The position numbers and the translations under genes were made by a program. This document shows positions 24,950-36,367 of a stretch of 64,000 bases of DNA, piece by piece (position 1 is the first letter of the stretch; every line of letters begins with the position of its first letter). The stretch covers positions 2,659,501 to 2,723,500 of the forward strand of contig NC_037091.1 of NCBI RefSeq assembly GCF_002994745.2. Reading direction: 5' to 3'. The notes below the pieces were generated by a model. That model was given only the letters and a program-made list of their open reading frames with translations, was not told where the DNA came from and made no database searches. This stretch comes from Rosa chinensis. Its lineage: Eukaryota > Streptophyta > Magnoliopsida > Rosales > Rosaceae.

Positions 24950-25500
24950 TCTAGCTTTGTGGGTGTACAATTTTAGAATAGGTTTCTAATCAAGAAATGA
25001 GAAATAATGGGTCCTCAATCATCAAGAAATGGGCTGAAGGAGAAGTATCTCGACGTGTTTTGGAGATTCTGGAGGCGAGATCTCTTCAAGGCAGATCTAG
25101 GTGAGGTGAAATCCATTCAAGATGGTCTAGATGAGGTGAAATCCTCTTAATGGAGATCTAGGTGAGATGAAATCATGTTCTAGTCAAGAGATGGATCAAG
25201 AGAGACGGCTAATCTATTTAGGGAACTTTGAGCCTCGAGGTGGATCTGGATAAGGTGAAAACCGGTCAGTGGAATTAGTCAACTCAGTCGAATCCGTAGC
25301 AAGTGGGAAGCAGTTCCTCACATTGCCTTGAGAGTGGCGTAATGGATTCACTAACGCATGACTTGCGACTTTGCACACCCTTACGCGCACTAGTTGAGAT
25401 GCGCTCAAGCTAACCTATAAATACTTGGTGAGGTGAACATTCGAGAAAAACAATTAATTCTGCCTACACTCACAAGTACTAAAACACTCACCAACTTAGG
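24950..25500 (+). repeat. Second copy of the LTR-like repeat
   Basis: Same units as 17130-17470 plus 21792-22190 (TTTTAGAATAGGTTTCTAA, AAGAAATG, CTCGAGGTGGATCTGGATAA), then a TATA region CCTATAAATACTTGGTGAGG and a GTGAACATTCGAG segment. No internal coding region. It may be a solo LTR. Confidence 0.6.
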
Positions 25501-25539
25501 CATGTAAGGGTCTCAACTAGTGCGCGTAAGGGTGTGCAA
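25371..25539. repeat. Perfect 29-bp inverted repeat
   Basis: Arm 25371-25399 begins TTGCACACCCTTACGCGCAC. Arm 25511-25539 is its exact reverse complement, 111 bases away. The right arm lies just beyond the end of the LTR-like repeat, so the inverted copy was added to it. Confidence 0.9.
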
Positions 25540-25765
25540 TAATAAGGGTGCTAAATTCTGTCTACACTTCTCAGCTTTCCAAGGTTGCTAAATAATTATT
25601 ATTATTTTTTATTTTATTTTTTTTTAACACTAAAAGACCTAATATCTCTCTTAGTTTTTTTCGTCATTGTACATAATCCCTGGATTTTCCAATAAGAATG
25701 TTTTTCTTGTAATCTTCTCTCGATAAAGACAAAAAAAGGGTTGATTGAGGGTTAATAAAATGTTT

Positions 25766-27049
25766 TTTTTTTTTTTGAGAAACTGTCAACTCAATTTTAT
25801 TAATAAGAAACAGAATAAAAATTACAACTGATAGATGTAGAAACTACATCAAAATATAAAATAACAAAAGAAATACTAGATGCAACAAAGCATCAGAAAT
25901 AAAACCTAACAAGGGTGCGGAGGGATGCAATTAAGCATTTGATGAAGCACCGGACCGAGTCCGGGCTATGTAAAACGGGACCAATAGTATGGTCAACCAT
26001 ACTTCCACGCAAAGATATGCGTCGAATAGAGGGTAACCTTCTATCAAGAGAACCGCCGGTAGTGTGACCGACCTTGCCTACTCCACACAAAATAATGCGC
26101 TGAATAGAGAGCAATTTTCTACCTAAGTAACCGAATAAGTAATTCCGGCATGCAGATAAATGTAGGGCCCAAAAGAAATCTCCCGGATCCCAAATGCGAA
26201 CTCTAACAGCTTCGGGTTCATTCACCACCTGCCAAGCCCCAATAAGGAAAACCCAGCCCAAATCCCTAGTTGGGCAACCCAGCAGAATAGAAGCCCAGGC
26301 CCACCAGGATCTACTTTGGGCACCCAAAGCCTCTTTGGGCACCCACCTTGATCGCGGCTCTGACCGGTGCTCCACCGTCCGTTGTCGGAGCAGGCACACC
26401 CCTCTCCCACCAACGGAACTCCACCAGCCTCCACCAGAAGTAGAGCAGGTCCAGCCCAAAACCCAGGCGCTGCACCACCTCGATCGCCGCTCCAACGCTC
26501 TAGGAAGCTGGATCGAAATCCGACCCCTCACCGTCGACTTGAACCGTGCCCAAGATAGCAGAAGACGCCCGATTCTCGTGGCCATCCTGATCCGAAAAGG
26601 CAATGTCGCCATTGCTTCTCCCCATTGAGCACGATCAGAATGGATCCGAAGGGAAGAGGGTACCCCAGGCCACAATTGGCCCACCAACTGCTGCCACAGC
26701 GTCAGCGCTGCCACAGCGGAACCACTTTCCTCCGATTTCAGGCTAGCCCGGATTGGACGAAGACGACGAACTCTCGGTGCCATCCCAATCCAGGGATACC
26801 CCACCTCCACTTCCCTCCTCAGAAAAGAACAGCCAAGATCAGAGAGCATATGAGAAAAAGAGGTCGTCGCCGGTAAGATTGCGAGCCACGATCTATCAGG
26901 CGACATGGTATGATCCGTGCGCCAAGGTCTCGGCGCCGAGAACGATGCCTGAATTTTGCTCCATCGTTGATAGAGTAAGATACAGAGAGGCCAAAGACGG
27001 CGCTCTCCCAACCCTAACAGAGCGCTAGGTCTCCTCATTTTTTTAACTC
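25766..27049 (-). mobile_element. L1-like non-LTR retroposon with poly(A) tail
   Basis: About 1.28 kb, much richer in GC than its surroundings. The 3' end on the minus strand has an AATAAAATTGAG segment and then a poly(A) tail (T run at 25763-25776). It is flanked by 17-bp direct repeats GGGTTAATAAAATGTTT (25749-25765) and GGGTTAGTAAAATGTTT (27050-27066) that differ at one base, a target duplication typical of LINE-mediated insertion. The minus strand has a 381-codon frame (27038-25893), basic and tryptophan-rich, without a recognised domain. A short frame MEQNSGIVLGAETL lies near the 5' end. No reverse transcriptase is seen, so it is either an internally deleted LINE or a retroposed transcript. 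Confidence 0.75.
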
Positions 27050-27066
27050 GGGTTAGTAAAATGTTT

Positions 27067-28465
27067 GTTGTGGGTTAGTTGAGGGTCAAAAAAGTATTTA
27101 TTGAGGTCAGTAAACTATTATTGAATGTCAGTAAAGTATTTATTGAGAGTTATTGGGGACAATAATCGTTTTATTGAGTTTTATAGAGATTTAATAAAAA
27201 AACTGAAAAGGAAATTCTCATACTTACTATTCATTTAAGTGAACCGATGAGGAGAACAAAAATGAAGAATAACATTTAAAAATAAAAAATAAAATAAAAG
27301 ACTCTACGTTTATCCTTTTGCATCCAGGACCCCTAATTTTTTCATACATTAAAATCATTTTTTATTATTAAAAATATGATATAAATTCTTAGCTAGCTAA
27401 AATAGACTTAATAGAGATAGAGATGTATTTTAAAACCAACTAGTCAAAATAGTTTATGCTATACAAGTCCATGCATGTTGTGGTGACATGTCAATAGTTA
27501 GTAGCGACAACAAGACTTCACGCGCCTGGAGCCCAGAGGACCTTGGTCACATGTAGTCGTTTCCTTATTTCCTTTATGGGTGTGAATAGGGTGCTCATGA
27601 GTCTACGGATCAATAGCACTGGTAAAGAGTTATGTCTAAAAAAACAATCCATACAGCAGTATGTGATTTATTGTGATTGGATCTTACCTGATAATTCATT
27701 GAGTAATCGACTCAAATGACAAGTGAAAACACTCATCTCCGAAACGCGCGACATAACCGAGAGTTTAGGAAAGCTTGATTGATCAAAGTTTATAGGAAAC
27801 CTTAAGTTGTAGAGACAATATTGAATATTGTAACAGAGTTACAATCCCGACACACGTACACGTACGAATACTTAAGTTCAAAATTATGTTGTTAAGCTAT
27901 AGGTTACTTCTCTACCAAAAGGAAAAGAAAAGAGAGGCTCTTCGTAAAGGCCAGTCCATGTTGCATAAAGTAGTAGATGTGAGAGTTGGATGCGAAAATG
28001 CTACTTTCAGAGGAAGAGTTTAGTGAACATGACCAACGTAGAAACATACAGATGAAAGTTTACTTACCTGTCAATTGTATTACATTCCTATGCTATGGAT
28101 GTAACCAATTCTTAGACCTCAGACATCATTAGTTATACTGCATTCATCCGTGGGATCTTTAACCATGCCTTGAAGTTCAACCATATGACATGTAGCCCTA
28201 TAATATGTGGATTTTGATCACGTCATATGCGTGAGTTTCAACGCTGAAAATTATGAAAAACACGTCTACTATCAATCATATTACATTAATTTGTTATGGA
28301 TGCAACTAGTTCTCAAGTAATGATAATTGATTTAGGCGACAACTACTGGTTGGATTCTGGCTAATTTTTGGCCTTTCTACTGTTACAATGTCGGAAATCA
28401 TGAAACTGAGGTGATTCGGTTTGGTTCGGCTAAAAACAGCCCAATTTTTTGGGCTAACCATTTAC
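27067..28465. other. Intergenic, no gene
   Basis: The first 110 bases repeat short variants of GTAAAGTATTTATTGAG, related to the target site of the retroposon. The remainder is AT-rich with no supported gene. Confidence 0.5.
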
Positions 28466-28471
28466 CTCTTA

Positions 28472-29022
28472 GAGCATCTGCCACAACAAGCTATAATTGG
28501 CCTGCTATATCACCTTATATGGCTTACCATCAAGGAATATTCCTTGAAACCTTTAAATAGCATAGCAAAAGTTTCCCACGGTAAGCCAAAAGCCATAAGG
28601 CATAATTGAAAAAAGTGGTATAATTCATTATTTTGTATTAAGATAATTTAGTCCAAATATATTCAATATTAGACTCAAATCAAAGATCTCATTGTGATCT
28701 TCATAATGGTATAAATTTTATTACTAACAAATTTATAAGCATAAAATTTTAGAAGAAAAAAGAAGTGTAATTAAAATTAATAAAGGATACACATGGAATA
28801 AAAATAAGGTGAGTTCAATGTAGAGTGACAAAACCGGAACAAAATAAGAAATAATAAAAAATTGAAGTGCTATATGGCTATACCTTACCAAGTTGAATGC
28901 CATATATGGCTTGAACCTATTGCCAAACGGTAAATTTTTTTTCTGGAAAAACGTGAGATGCCTTACGGTGGGAGGTGATGATACCCCATATATGGAGTTA
29001 TGCTCTACGATGGCAGATGGTC
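28472..29022. mobile_element. Harbinger/Tourist-like MITE
   Basis: 551 bp with terminal inverted repeats GAGCATCTGCCA and GACCATCTGCCA, flanked by TTA at 28469-28471 and 29023-29025. A 3-bp TTA duplication is the mark of the PIF/Harbinger group. Subterminal TATATGGC-type motifs occur in both halves. No transposase. Confidence 0.65.
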
Positions 29023-29026
29023 TTAC

Positions 29027-29895
29027 GGCATCTCCAACCCTAGTATCAAAAGCCATTTTGGCTTCCCCAATCTAAGTCCAGCATCTCCAACCCAATAGAA
29101 AAGATAGTCAAAATGACCCCTGAGTCAAGAGCTTAATCAAAATGACTAAGCTTTGTAGAATGAAAGCCAAAATGGAGAAGAAGGGAGATGAGATGGGTCC
29201 CATGGTCCACTAAGAAAATCAATGGTTGAGATTCACTCTTATTAATTCGATTTAAAATGGAAGGTCCAGATTAAGTAGTACCAAAAATAAAAAAATAAAA
29301 AAATAAAATTACTCAATTTCTAATCTAACGGTCAGAAAAATGTGATGGATCAAAATCAACGGTTAATAATAAAGTAATTAAGTTCTAAAGGAAAAAAATA
29401 AAAAAAATATTTTAAAGTTCAATTAATGACGATATATTATATAAAAGTATAAAACTAGTATTGGCATACACATGGTGTCTGTAAGAATGTTGGTTTTTTA
29501 TTTTTGTTTTTAAGAGTGTGTGGTGGAGGTATTTAAAAATAGTGGAATTTTCCACCCACCACTAATTTAATTTTTGTTTTTATTTTTTTATTTTGTTAAT
29601 TGACTTTATTATCCTTATTGCTTATTTCTAATTCAAAGTATTTTATTATATGGGGTAAATTGGTAAAAAAATCAATTATAAGAGAGTTTACTCTCTTATC
29701 TTAATAATAGTATAAATAGATAATTGTGTATGATATATATAAATTCATATTGTAGTTAAATAGTTATCTAAAATGATTAAAATTCTGAATTGGGCTATAG
29801 CTTTTAACTAAAGGAGGTTGGAGATCCAAAATTTAAATGAATAGTAATGATTTTCTACAAATGACTATGCATCTTGATTAAAGGGTTGGAGGTGC
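29027..29895. mobile_element. Second MITE-like element with CTCCAACCC termini
   Basis: Begins directly after the previous element. The ends GGCATCTCCAACCCT (29027-29041) and AGGGTTGGAGGTGCC (29881-29895) are inverted repeats with one mismatch. A second, inner pair (CATCTCCAACCC at 29084-29095; GGTTGGAGATCC at 29815-29826) suggests nesting. Very AT-rich inside, no coding. The tail motif CTTAATAATAGTATA at about 29700 recurs at 44260. Confidence 0.5.
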
Positions 29896-30169
29896 CCTAG
29901 AAAGGCTTAATTTGATTCGAATCCAAATTTGACTAAATTTGGATAAAATGGCCCGACCCAATTCACACTCATTAACCAATACCATGGCTCAGAATCACGT
30001 TTCGTTTCGTGGTTTGAGTCTGGACGAAACGGTTCAAAGAAACAAAGGGGCTTTTCTAGAGGCACACAAGCTTACATTGTAGTAAACAGTACTTGTTGTT
30101 CCTCTCTCTCTCTCTCCCCCTCTCATAAACCCTACTGATACCAAGAGTCAGTAAAACCAAGCATTAATA

Positions 30170-33100
30170 ATGGCAGAAGCAGAAGGAGGATCAGATAAGA
30201 AGTCTGGTGAGTCTCTGAAAGACAAAGGAAATGAGCAATTCAAAGCTGGGAATTACCTCAAAGCCGCCGCTCTCTACACTCAGGCCATCAAGCAAGACCC
30301 TCAAAACCCCACTCTCTATAGGTACTTTGCCCACTTCAAAGTTCTCAGCTTTTTTGGTTTTTAAGTTTGGCATATTAATCAAAATGCCATCTTGATTGGT
30401 TTAGTACGCAGTTCACTTGGTTTATTCACATGGGTTGTGTTTTTTTATGAACATTTTGGTGATCTATATCTCATGTTGTGGAGTTTAATGTCCTAGGGAG
30501 TTTAAAGTTGTATGCTTTGCTTATGTAGAAACTCATTTGATTTGTTTTTGTGTTGTTGATGTTGTTTATGAATGCTCTTTTGAATCCTCTGAGGAGAAAG
30601 GCGGCATTTTCGTTCTTAATTTGCACCGTTGTTTATTATAATGCATTGTGCCGGATTAGTTTTGCTTTTCAGACTGCTGCTTCTGGCATTTTGTTACTTT
30701 ATGAACTTGGAGGGGTCGAGAGTTGATGTACAAATCTATTGTTGGTAGTTTAGATTTTACATTAGTTATGCTTATAAGAAATTGAGAGCAAAAGGGTCAC
30801 CCCTTCAACCTTACCGATAGAAAATTAGGCACCTAGGTGAAGAAGATACAGGTTTGAGGGATTCTTTTGTGGGGATAAATTTTTCTAACTGAAATAGTAT
30901 GGGATGTAAGTGCATCAAAAACTGGAGTTAGGTGCCTCAGTTGACATATACTTAGGGGGGAAACCCAGACTGTACAATCTTGGTATTTGATCTAAGAAAT
31001 TGTACTGTTTCCTTGTAGAAGGTCAGGTTTTGGCATCAATTTTACTTATTGGGTGGAAGTATTGTGAGGCAAAGTTTATGAAAGAAAAAAGGGGCCATGG
31101 GGAATAAATGCATTTGTAAGTATAATTTTTTTTTTGTTGGGGCAAGAATATCCACCTTGCTACCACAATCGAACTGTCAAATTGTGAATATGGCCTTTTT
31201 ATTTTCATGCAATGTGTTTGGATAGACCTGCTCCCTTATGTCGACTGCTATAGGAGGTTTCAGGTTCTGTTATATACAGTTTCTGCTTCAACAACTGCTA
31301 TCACATTTTTTTCATTTTAGCATTAGTTAAGAAAATGAGCTGCTCTGTTAAAAACGTGGAGGGGGTTTATGGTAGCCAATAGGTGGACACACACTCTCTC
31401 TCTCTCTCTGGTTGTCGTTGTTGTTGTTTTGGGATAGTTGCAGAATGACAAATATTCGACCTTCTTTATGTATTCTTATTTTTCCGTAATATGCTAGGAT
31501 TTTTTCTCTTGTTGGCTGAATTTTAAGGATGTTCATGCAAAACATAGAATAGTCTTCATATGAAGTAAAATGCTTGTACTAAACAAACTAGCACTGTCAA
31601 AAGAATAAGCTATATATGTTCAATTTCTACGTGTAACAAAGCATGCATGCCATATGATGAATCTTCTTTCTTATTAATTGTTCCAATTTTCAGCAACCGT
31701 GCTGCTGCGTTTCTGCAATTGGTTAAGCTTAACAAAGCCCTTGCTGATGCAGAAACAACAATTACATTGAACCCCAAGTGGGAAAAGGTATTGTTCTCTG
31801 TCTTCAAACAAATTTCATTTGGTGTCAGCAAACGTTACTGAGAATTGATACTCTCATTTTCTTTAATTGTTATCTCCCCCCAAAGAAGTATAGAGGTTTC
31901 TAAATGTACCATTTTGATTCACCTCCAGGGATATTTCAGGAAAGGATGCATATTAGAGGCCATGGAGCAATATGATGATGTATGTCCTGAAGTTTTTTCA
32001 CTCTTTCCATTGTTTCTAGTGGCATTCTGGGCAAGACCACATGATTTTTGGTCCACTGCTGATATTCCTAGTGTTCATCACATGTCGTGTAGGCTCTGAC
32101 TGCTTTCCAGACAGCTTTGCAATATAACCCAAAAAGTGTAGAAGTATCACGAAAGATGAAGAGAATTTTTCAGTTGGCGAGAGATAAAAAACGTGCTGAA
32201 GAGGTGGAGACAATGAGATCAAATATTGATATGGCAAAACATTTGGATAAACTGAAATCTGAAATGGTGAGTCTATTCATGAAGCCAGGAGTCATGATTT
32301 TCTGTATCACTTCTCCTCCATAATGTTGTGCATTGTCATATGCTATATATCATCTCAAATTAAGATATGCAACTCCTCAGTCATTTATATATGTCAGTCT
32401 CTGTTTCTGTTAGCTTTTTTATTCTTTGCCTAAATGTAGGACTTTCTGACTTTCATTTAATCACACTTGTAAACTTTCTTAGCTCCCTGAACTGTGTACT
32501 GCAGGTAAGAATTAACTCATTAAATCTCAGCAGCTTATATAGAGATTCTAAATGGATCACCTGCGGTTGGATTGTTTCAATCACTGCTAATAAGAAGGAT
32601 TAAGTCTCTTTCTCTTTGCAGTCTGGAAAGTGTGGGTCTGAAGAACATGAAGATGTTTTTTCTTTTCTGGTTGAGACAATGGAGGCGGCTGTAAAATCGT
32701 GGCACGAAACTTCGAAAGTGGAGGCTAGAGTTTACTTTCTCCTTGATAACGAAAAAACAGACACTGAAAAATATGCTCCAGTTGTGAATATTGATAAGGT
32801 ACTGAGTGTTAGGTTGTCATTGCAAATATAACCTTTTGCTTGTTGATTGAAAAATAATTTCTAAGTATTAGGTCTTACGAGCCTTTTTTTTTTCCCTGTT
32901 ACGACAAATTTGTTATTCCAACTAAGATTTTTGTCTCATATGTTAAGTAAATGCTCTTCAAGCCATGAGCCATTGTTCTCTGCTGTTGTTAACCATACTA
33001 ACACGTGAAAACGTCTTACCTAATCAATGCTTGCCTGTTGTTTCAGGCCTTTGAATCACCCGATACGCACAGAAATTGTTTTCCTTTTCTTAGGCAGTAT

Positions 33101-34739
33101 GCTGAGGATTCTTTCTCCAGAGCAGCTTGCTTGGTGACCCCCAAGAGTATCATGTCTTACCCACAGGTATTTTTTACCTTCACTTGTGTGTGTGTGTGTG
33201 TGGGTGGTTTTTTTTTTTTTTTTTTTTTTTTAAATACCTTCACTTGTGTTTTACAATGGCGTAAATTCAATCATCTGAGGTGAAAAAAAAAATCATGTGT
33301 GACATGATAAAACTTTGGATAGATGATAGTTTTTGAATGCTTTCCTAAAATGCACCTGTCTCTGTTTCATTTGTAATTTACCAACTTGTATGCTTGCAAC
33401 GGCCCAGAATAATGTAGCTCACAGATGCTTTTGAGGTGTGCCAACAAGTTTCTGTCATGGATTTTTTATCATTATCTGTTTAAGTCGCTTATTGTTAAGA
33501 AGTTTATGAACATTTAAGTTTGGTAGCACGTGCCAAAGTCTTCCATGTAGCCTCTGTGGACAGTTTACCTCTATGAGGGTTCAAGAATTCAAGTTGTCCT
33601 TGTCTGATATAAATGTTGTTGCATTTTCTTTCCTAATATAAATGTTGCACTGGTTTCAGACTGCATATGGGCCAATAAGTTGCCTAGCATGGACATAATC
33701 AACAAGTTGATTCTTTTTGTGCAGTTTGTGTATGGTTATTGATCTATCACAGAATCACTAGCTCCAGCTGTTCTTACAAATTGCTAAATCCAACTAATAT
33801 TTGTGGGGCCTAATCTATGATCTAAATAGAGGGTGGATAATGACTTAATAAGAAATGGAATTTGTAGTTAAAAAAGAGGTTTCAGTGATCAATTGCTTTT
33901 TGCAGGTTTGGAAAGGTCAAGGATCAAGGAAATGGAAACATGGGCAACAGGATGGTTTCTTTGTTCAGTTTGAGACACCTTTCTTGCGAAAGTTGTGGTT
34001 TATTCCTAGTTCCAATGAATTGGGCCAGACATTGTGCAGGTATCTCTCTCTCTCTCTCACTCACTCACTCACTCACACACATCCCCACCAAACCCATGGA
34101 TGCATGCAATATCCATGAGGTATTGCATTAGATGCAAGTTCAAGTGTGGAAGACTAAAAGCTTTTGTTCTTTTCCTTTCAAATTGGTTCTTTATTGTTTT
34201 TTCTATCTTCTATAAACATATATATACCAAGAATATATTGCAAAGTCTGGGGCATCAGTGCTATCACTTGTATCACTTGTAATATACTCTACCCTGTATC
34301 CGTACTTGGGTTATATTTGGTATCTGCATATCTTCCAAAATTGAAACTTTAGCTATGATGTTATGTTTTCTCTTAAAAGTGTGAACAAGCATGGCCCTCA
34401 TTTGTTTAAGAGAATGAAGAAATGGAAAGTTTTCAAAACACATCAAGGTGAAAATATCACACTTTATACAGCTATGGAGAAGGATACTCTGTTTAAATTA
34501 TAGCAGCAGATTTTCTTAGAATATTGCGGGATGCCAGTAAGAAATCGTAGGGTTCTTCATTAGAAATTCATTTAAGCATGCCTATGGTTCTTAACATAAG
34601 TCTTTGTATGATATAATATTTCTTTTGGAGCTAGGTAAATCTGAATATTTGTGCCGCTTTCAGGGATCCGGAAGATTTAGACATCAGTGCCCATGAATTA
34701 ATTCCGCGCCTATTCAAAGTGAAGTCCTCCAATTCATAG
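30170..34739 (+). CDS. TPR3: TPR co-chaperone (TPR3-like, Hsp70/Hsp90 binding)
   Basis: Eight exons: 30170-30321, 31694-31787, 31929-31979, 32093-32266, 32622-32798, 33047-33166, 33906-34039 and 34664-34739, giving 325 residues. Residues about 12-115 hold three TPR motifs. The five carboxylate-clamp residues that grip the EEVD tail of Hsp90/Hsp70 are all present: K17 and N21 (LKDKGNEQF), N52 (SNRAA), K82 and R86 (KGYFR). A charged helix (RDKKRAEEVETMRSN) follows. The C-terminal half, about 160-325, is the plant-specific extension seen in the Arabidopsis At1g04190 type; it includes VWKGQGSRKWKHGQQDGFF and RDPEDLDISAHEL. Expected in the cytosol as a chaperone adaptor. Intron 1 is 1.37 kb. No lesion seen. 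Assignment to TPR3 rests on length and architecture remembered from the family. Confidence 0.9.
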
Positions 34740-36367
34740 GCACCTTCATTTGCATGTTGTTGGACAGAAATCTCAGGGCCACTTTAGTGGTATTCTAAAG
34801 AGCAGACAGCACTGATTCCAGCTTTTGCCTTACTCAGAATCTCAGATGTAAGGTCTGCTTTGGCCCTGGTGATTTGAAGGAAGTTGCTTTACCTAATCAT
34901 TCCGTGCATTTACCAGAGGTTCTGTTTTGTTTTTCTTTTCCCCTAAGAATATTGTGGCGGTTTTCTCTCTCTATTTTTCTCCTTTTATTTTTTTTCAAAG
35001 GATGTTGCACCTTTACAGAGGTTCCTTATTGTGAGATTGCCTATCCTGATTTTGTCCGTAGCATTTTGCTGGGTTGTTTCCAATATATATACGCTAATAT
35101 GTTGCTTGTATGGTGCTGCAAAGACTTGAAACTTGGTGCTATATTTCCTCTGTAATCGTCTAAATAGCAATATATAACTGTTGAAAAGGTCATTCTAGAC
35201 TGCAGTAATAGTTTTTATCAAGCATGAAGATCTATACTGTTCTTATGATGTAATGAGTTCTGGTGATGGATGCATGATCCAGCATTAATGACATTCTATC
35301 CGCACTAGTTGCACATCATTTACAAACTAGATAAATCATCGTGTGGGTAAACAGGATCACATTTTGTTATATGATGTCTCCTGTTGAAAAACTGTAAATT
35401 GTTTCAATTCCTGTTGGATTGAAGATTTGGCCCTTTATTTGGCTGTGCAAAACTGCAAACTGCATACACACACATACCCAATACGGTATCTAGTTTAATG
35501 TTAGCAGACGTACCTGCCCGGGGTGATTTGAGGTGAGGGAATGATTAGGAGGAGCAGTTGGAGCACTAGAGAAATTCATTTTCTTTCTAATTATCTAGAA
35601 ACCTCATAGGAGTCTTGAACCTATGTTGCGGTTATCGTGGAACATTTACTGTTACATAGAAGATTGTTTTGAGCTTTTACCAAATGCTCAATGTTTTTTT
35701 TTTTTTTTTTGGTAATGCCAAATAGTCAAGTTTGCTTTTTGTGTAGTGGTGAATATGACTACCAGTCCATTTCAGTGCTGGATTATTTGCCAAAGTCATG
35801 TGAGTGTAATTGAAACTTATCTCTTTTCACAGGAAGCTAGTTTATCTAGTGTTATACCGATCAACTCTTCTCTGAGCAGCTGCAAAATGGGATACTTCTA
35901 CTTGCGATATATACCAAAATGTGTAACACAAAGGTAAAGAAAAACCAAGCACAGCCTTATATGTAAAGCAAGTATACCGGACAACAGTGCACATAAGAAA
36001 AGGGCCGAAGAGAACCGGCAGAGCACTAGAAACATAGCTTCATAAACTTGGTTATGAACGTACCCTAGATTTACAGTAAGATTTAAGACTAGAGATTCTT
36101 AGGGGAATATGACTGCATTTCAGTGTAAACTATGTAGCTCACTGATAGTTGAAGATGCACCCAAGGCCCTCAGGCGGTACAGAAAAACGCACCACCTACC
36201 AAACATCACCTACATGTTCAGCCACAGTTGTGTACTTTAAATTCCAAAGCCCAATACTTATTAGCACTCTCTTCCATCTAGTCATCTACATTCAAAACCT
36301 TTTTTTGAATGGTTAGACAAACTAAAAAAGTTTCATCTGGCTTGATTGGTCCTTAATTCCTTATAGA
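34740..36367. other. Convergent intergenic region with 3' UTRs
   Basis: Lies between the stop codons of the TPR gene (+) and the sulfate transporter (-). The first 400 bases are T-rich and suit a 3' UTR. A T-run (35694-35710) is the only simple repeat. No further gene. Confidence 0.55.

Noticed and set aside
25893..27038. 381-residue minus-strand frame as a host gene
   Set aside because: It sits wholly inside an insertion with poly(A) tail and target duplication, shows no domain, and its openness is helped by high GC content.
30102..30124. CT-rich tract upstream of the TPR gene as a GAGA-type regulatory element
   Set aside because: Common leader microsatellite in plants; nothing further supports a specific role.
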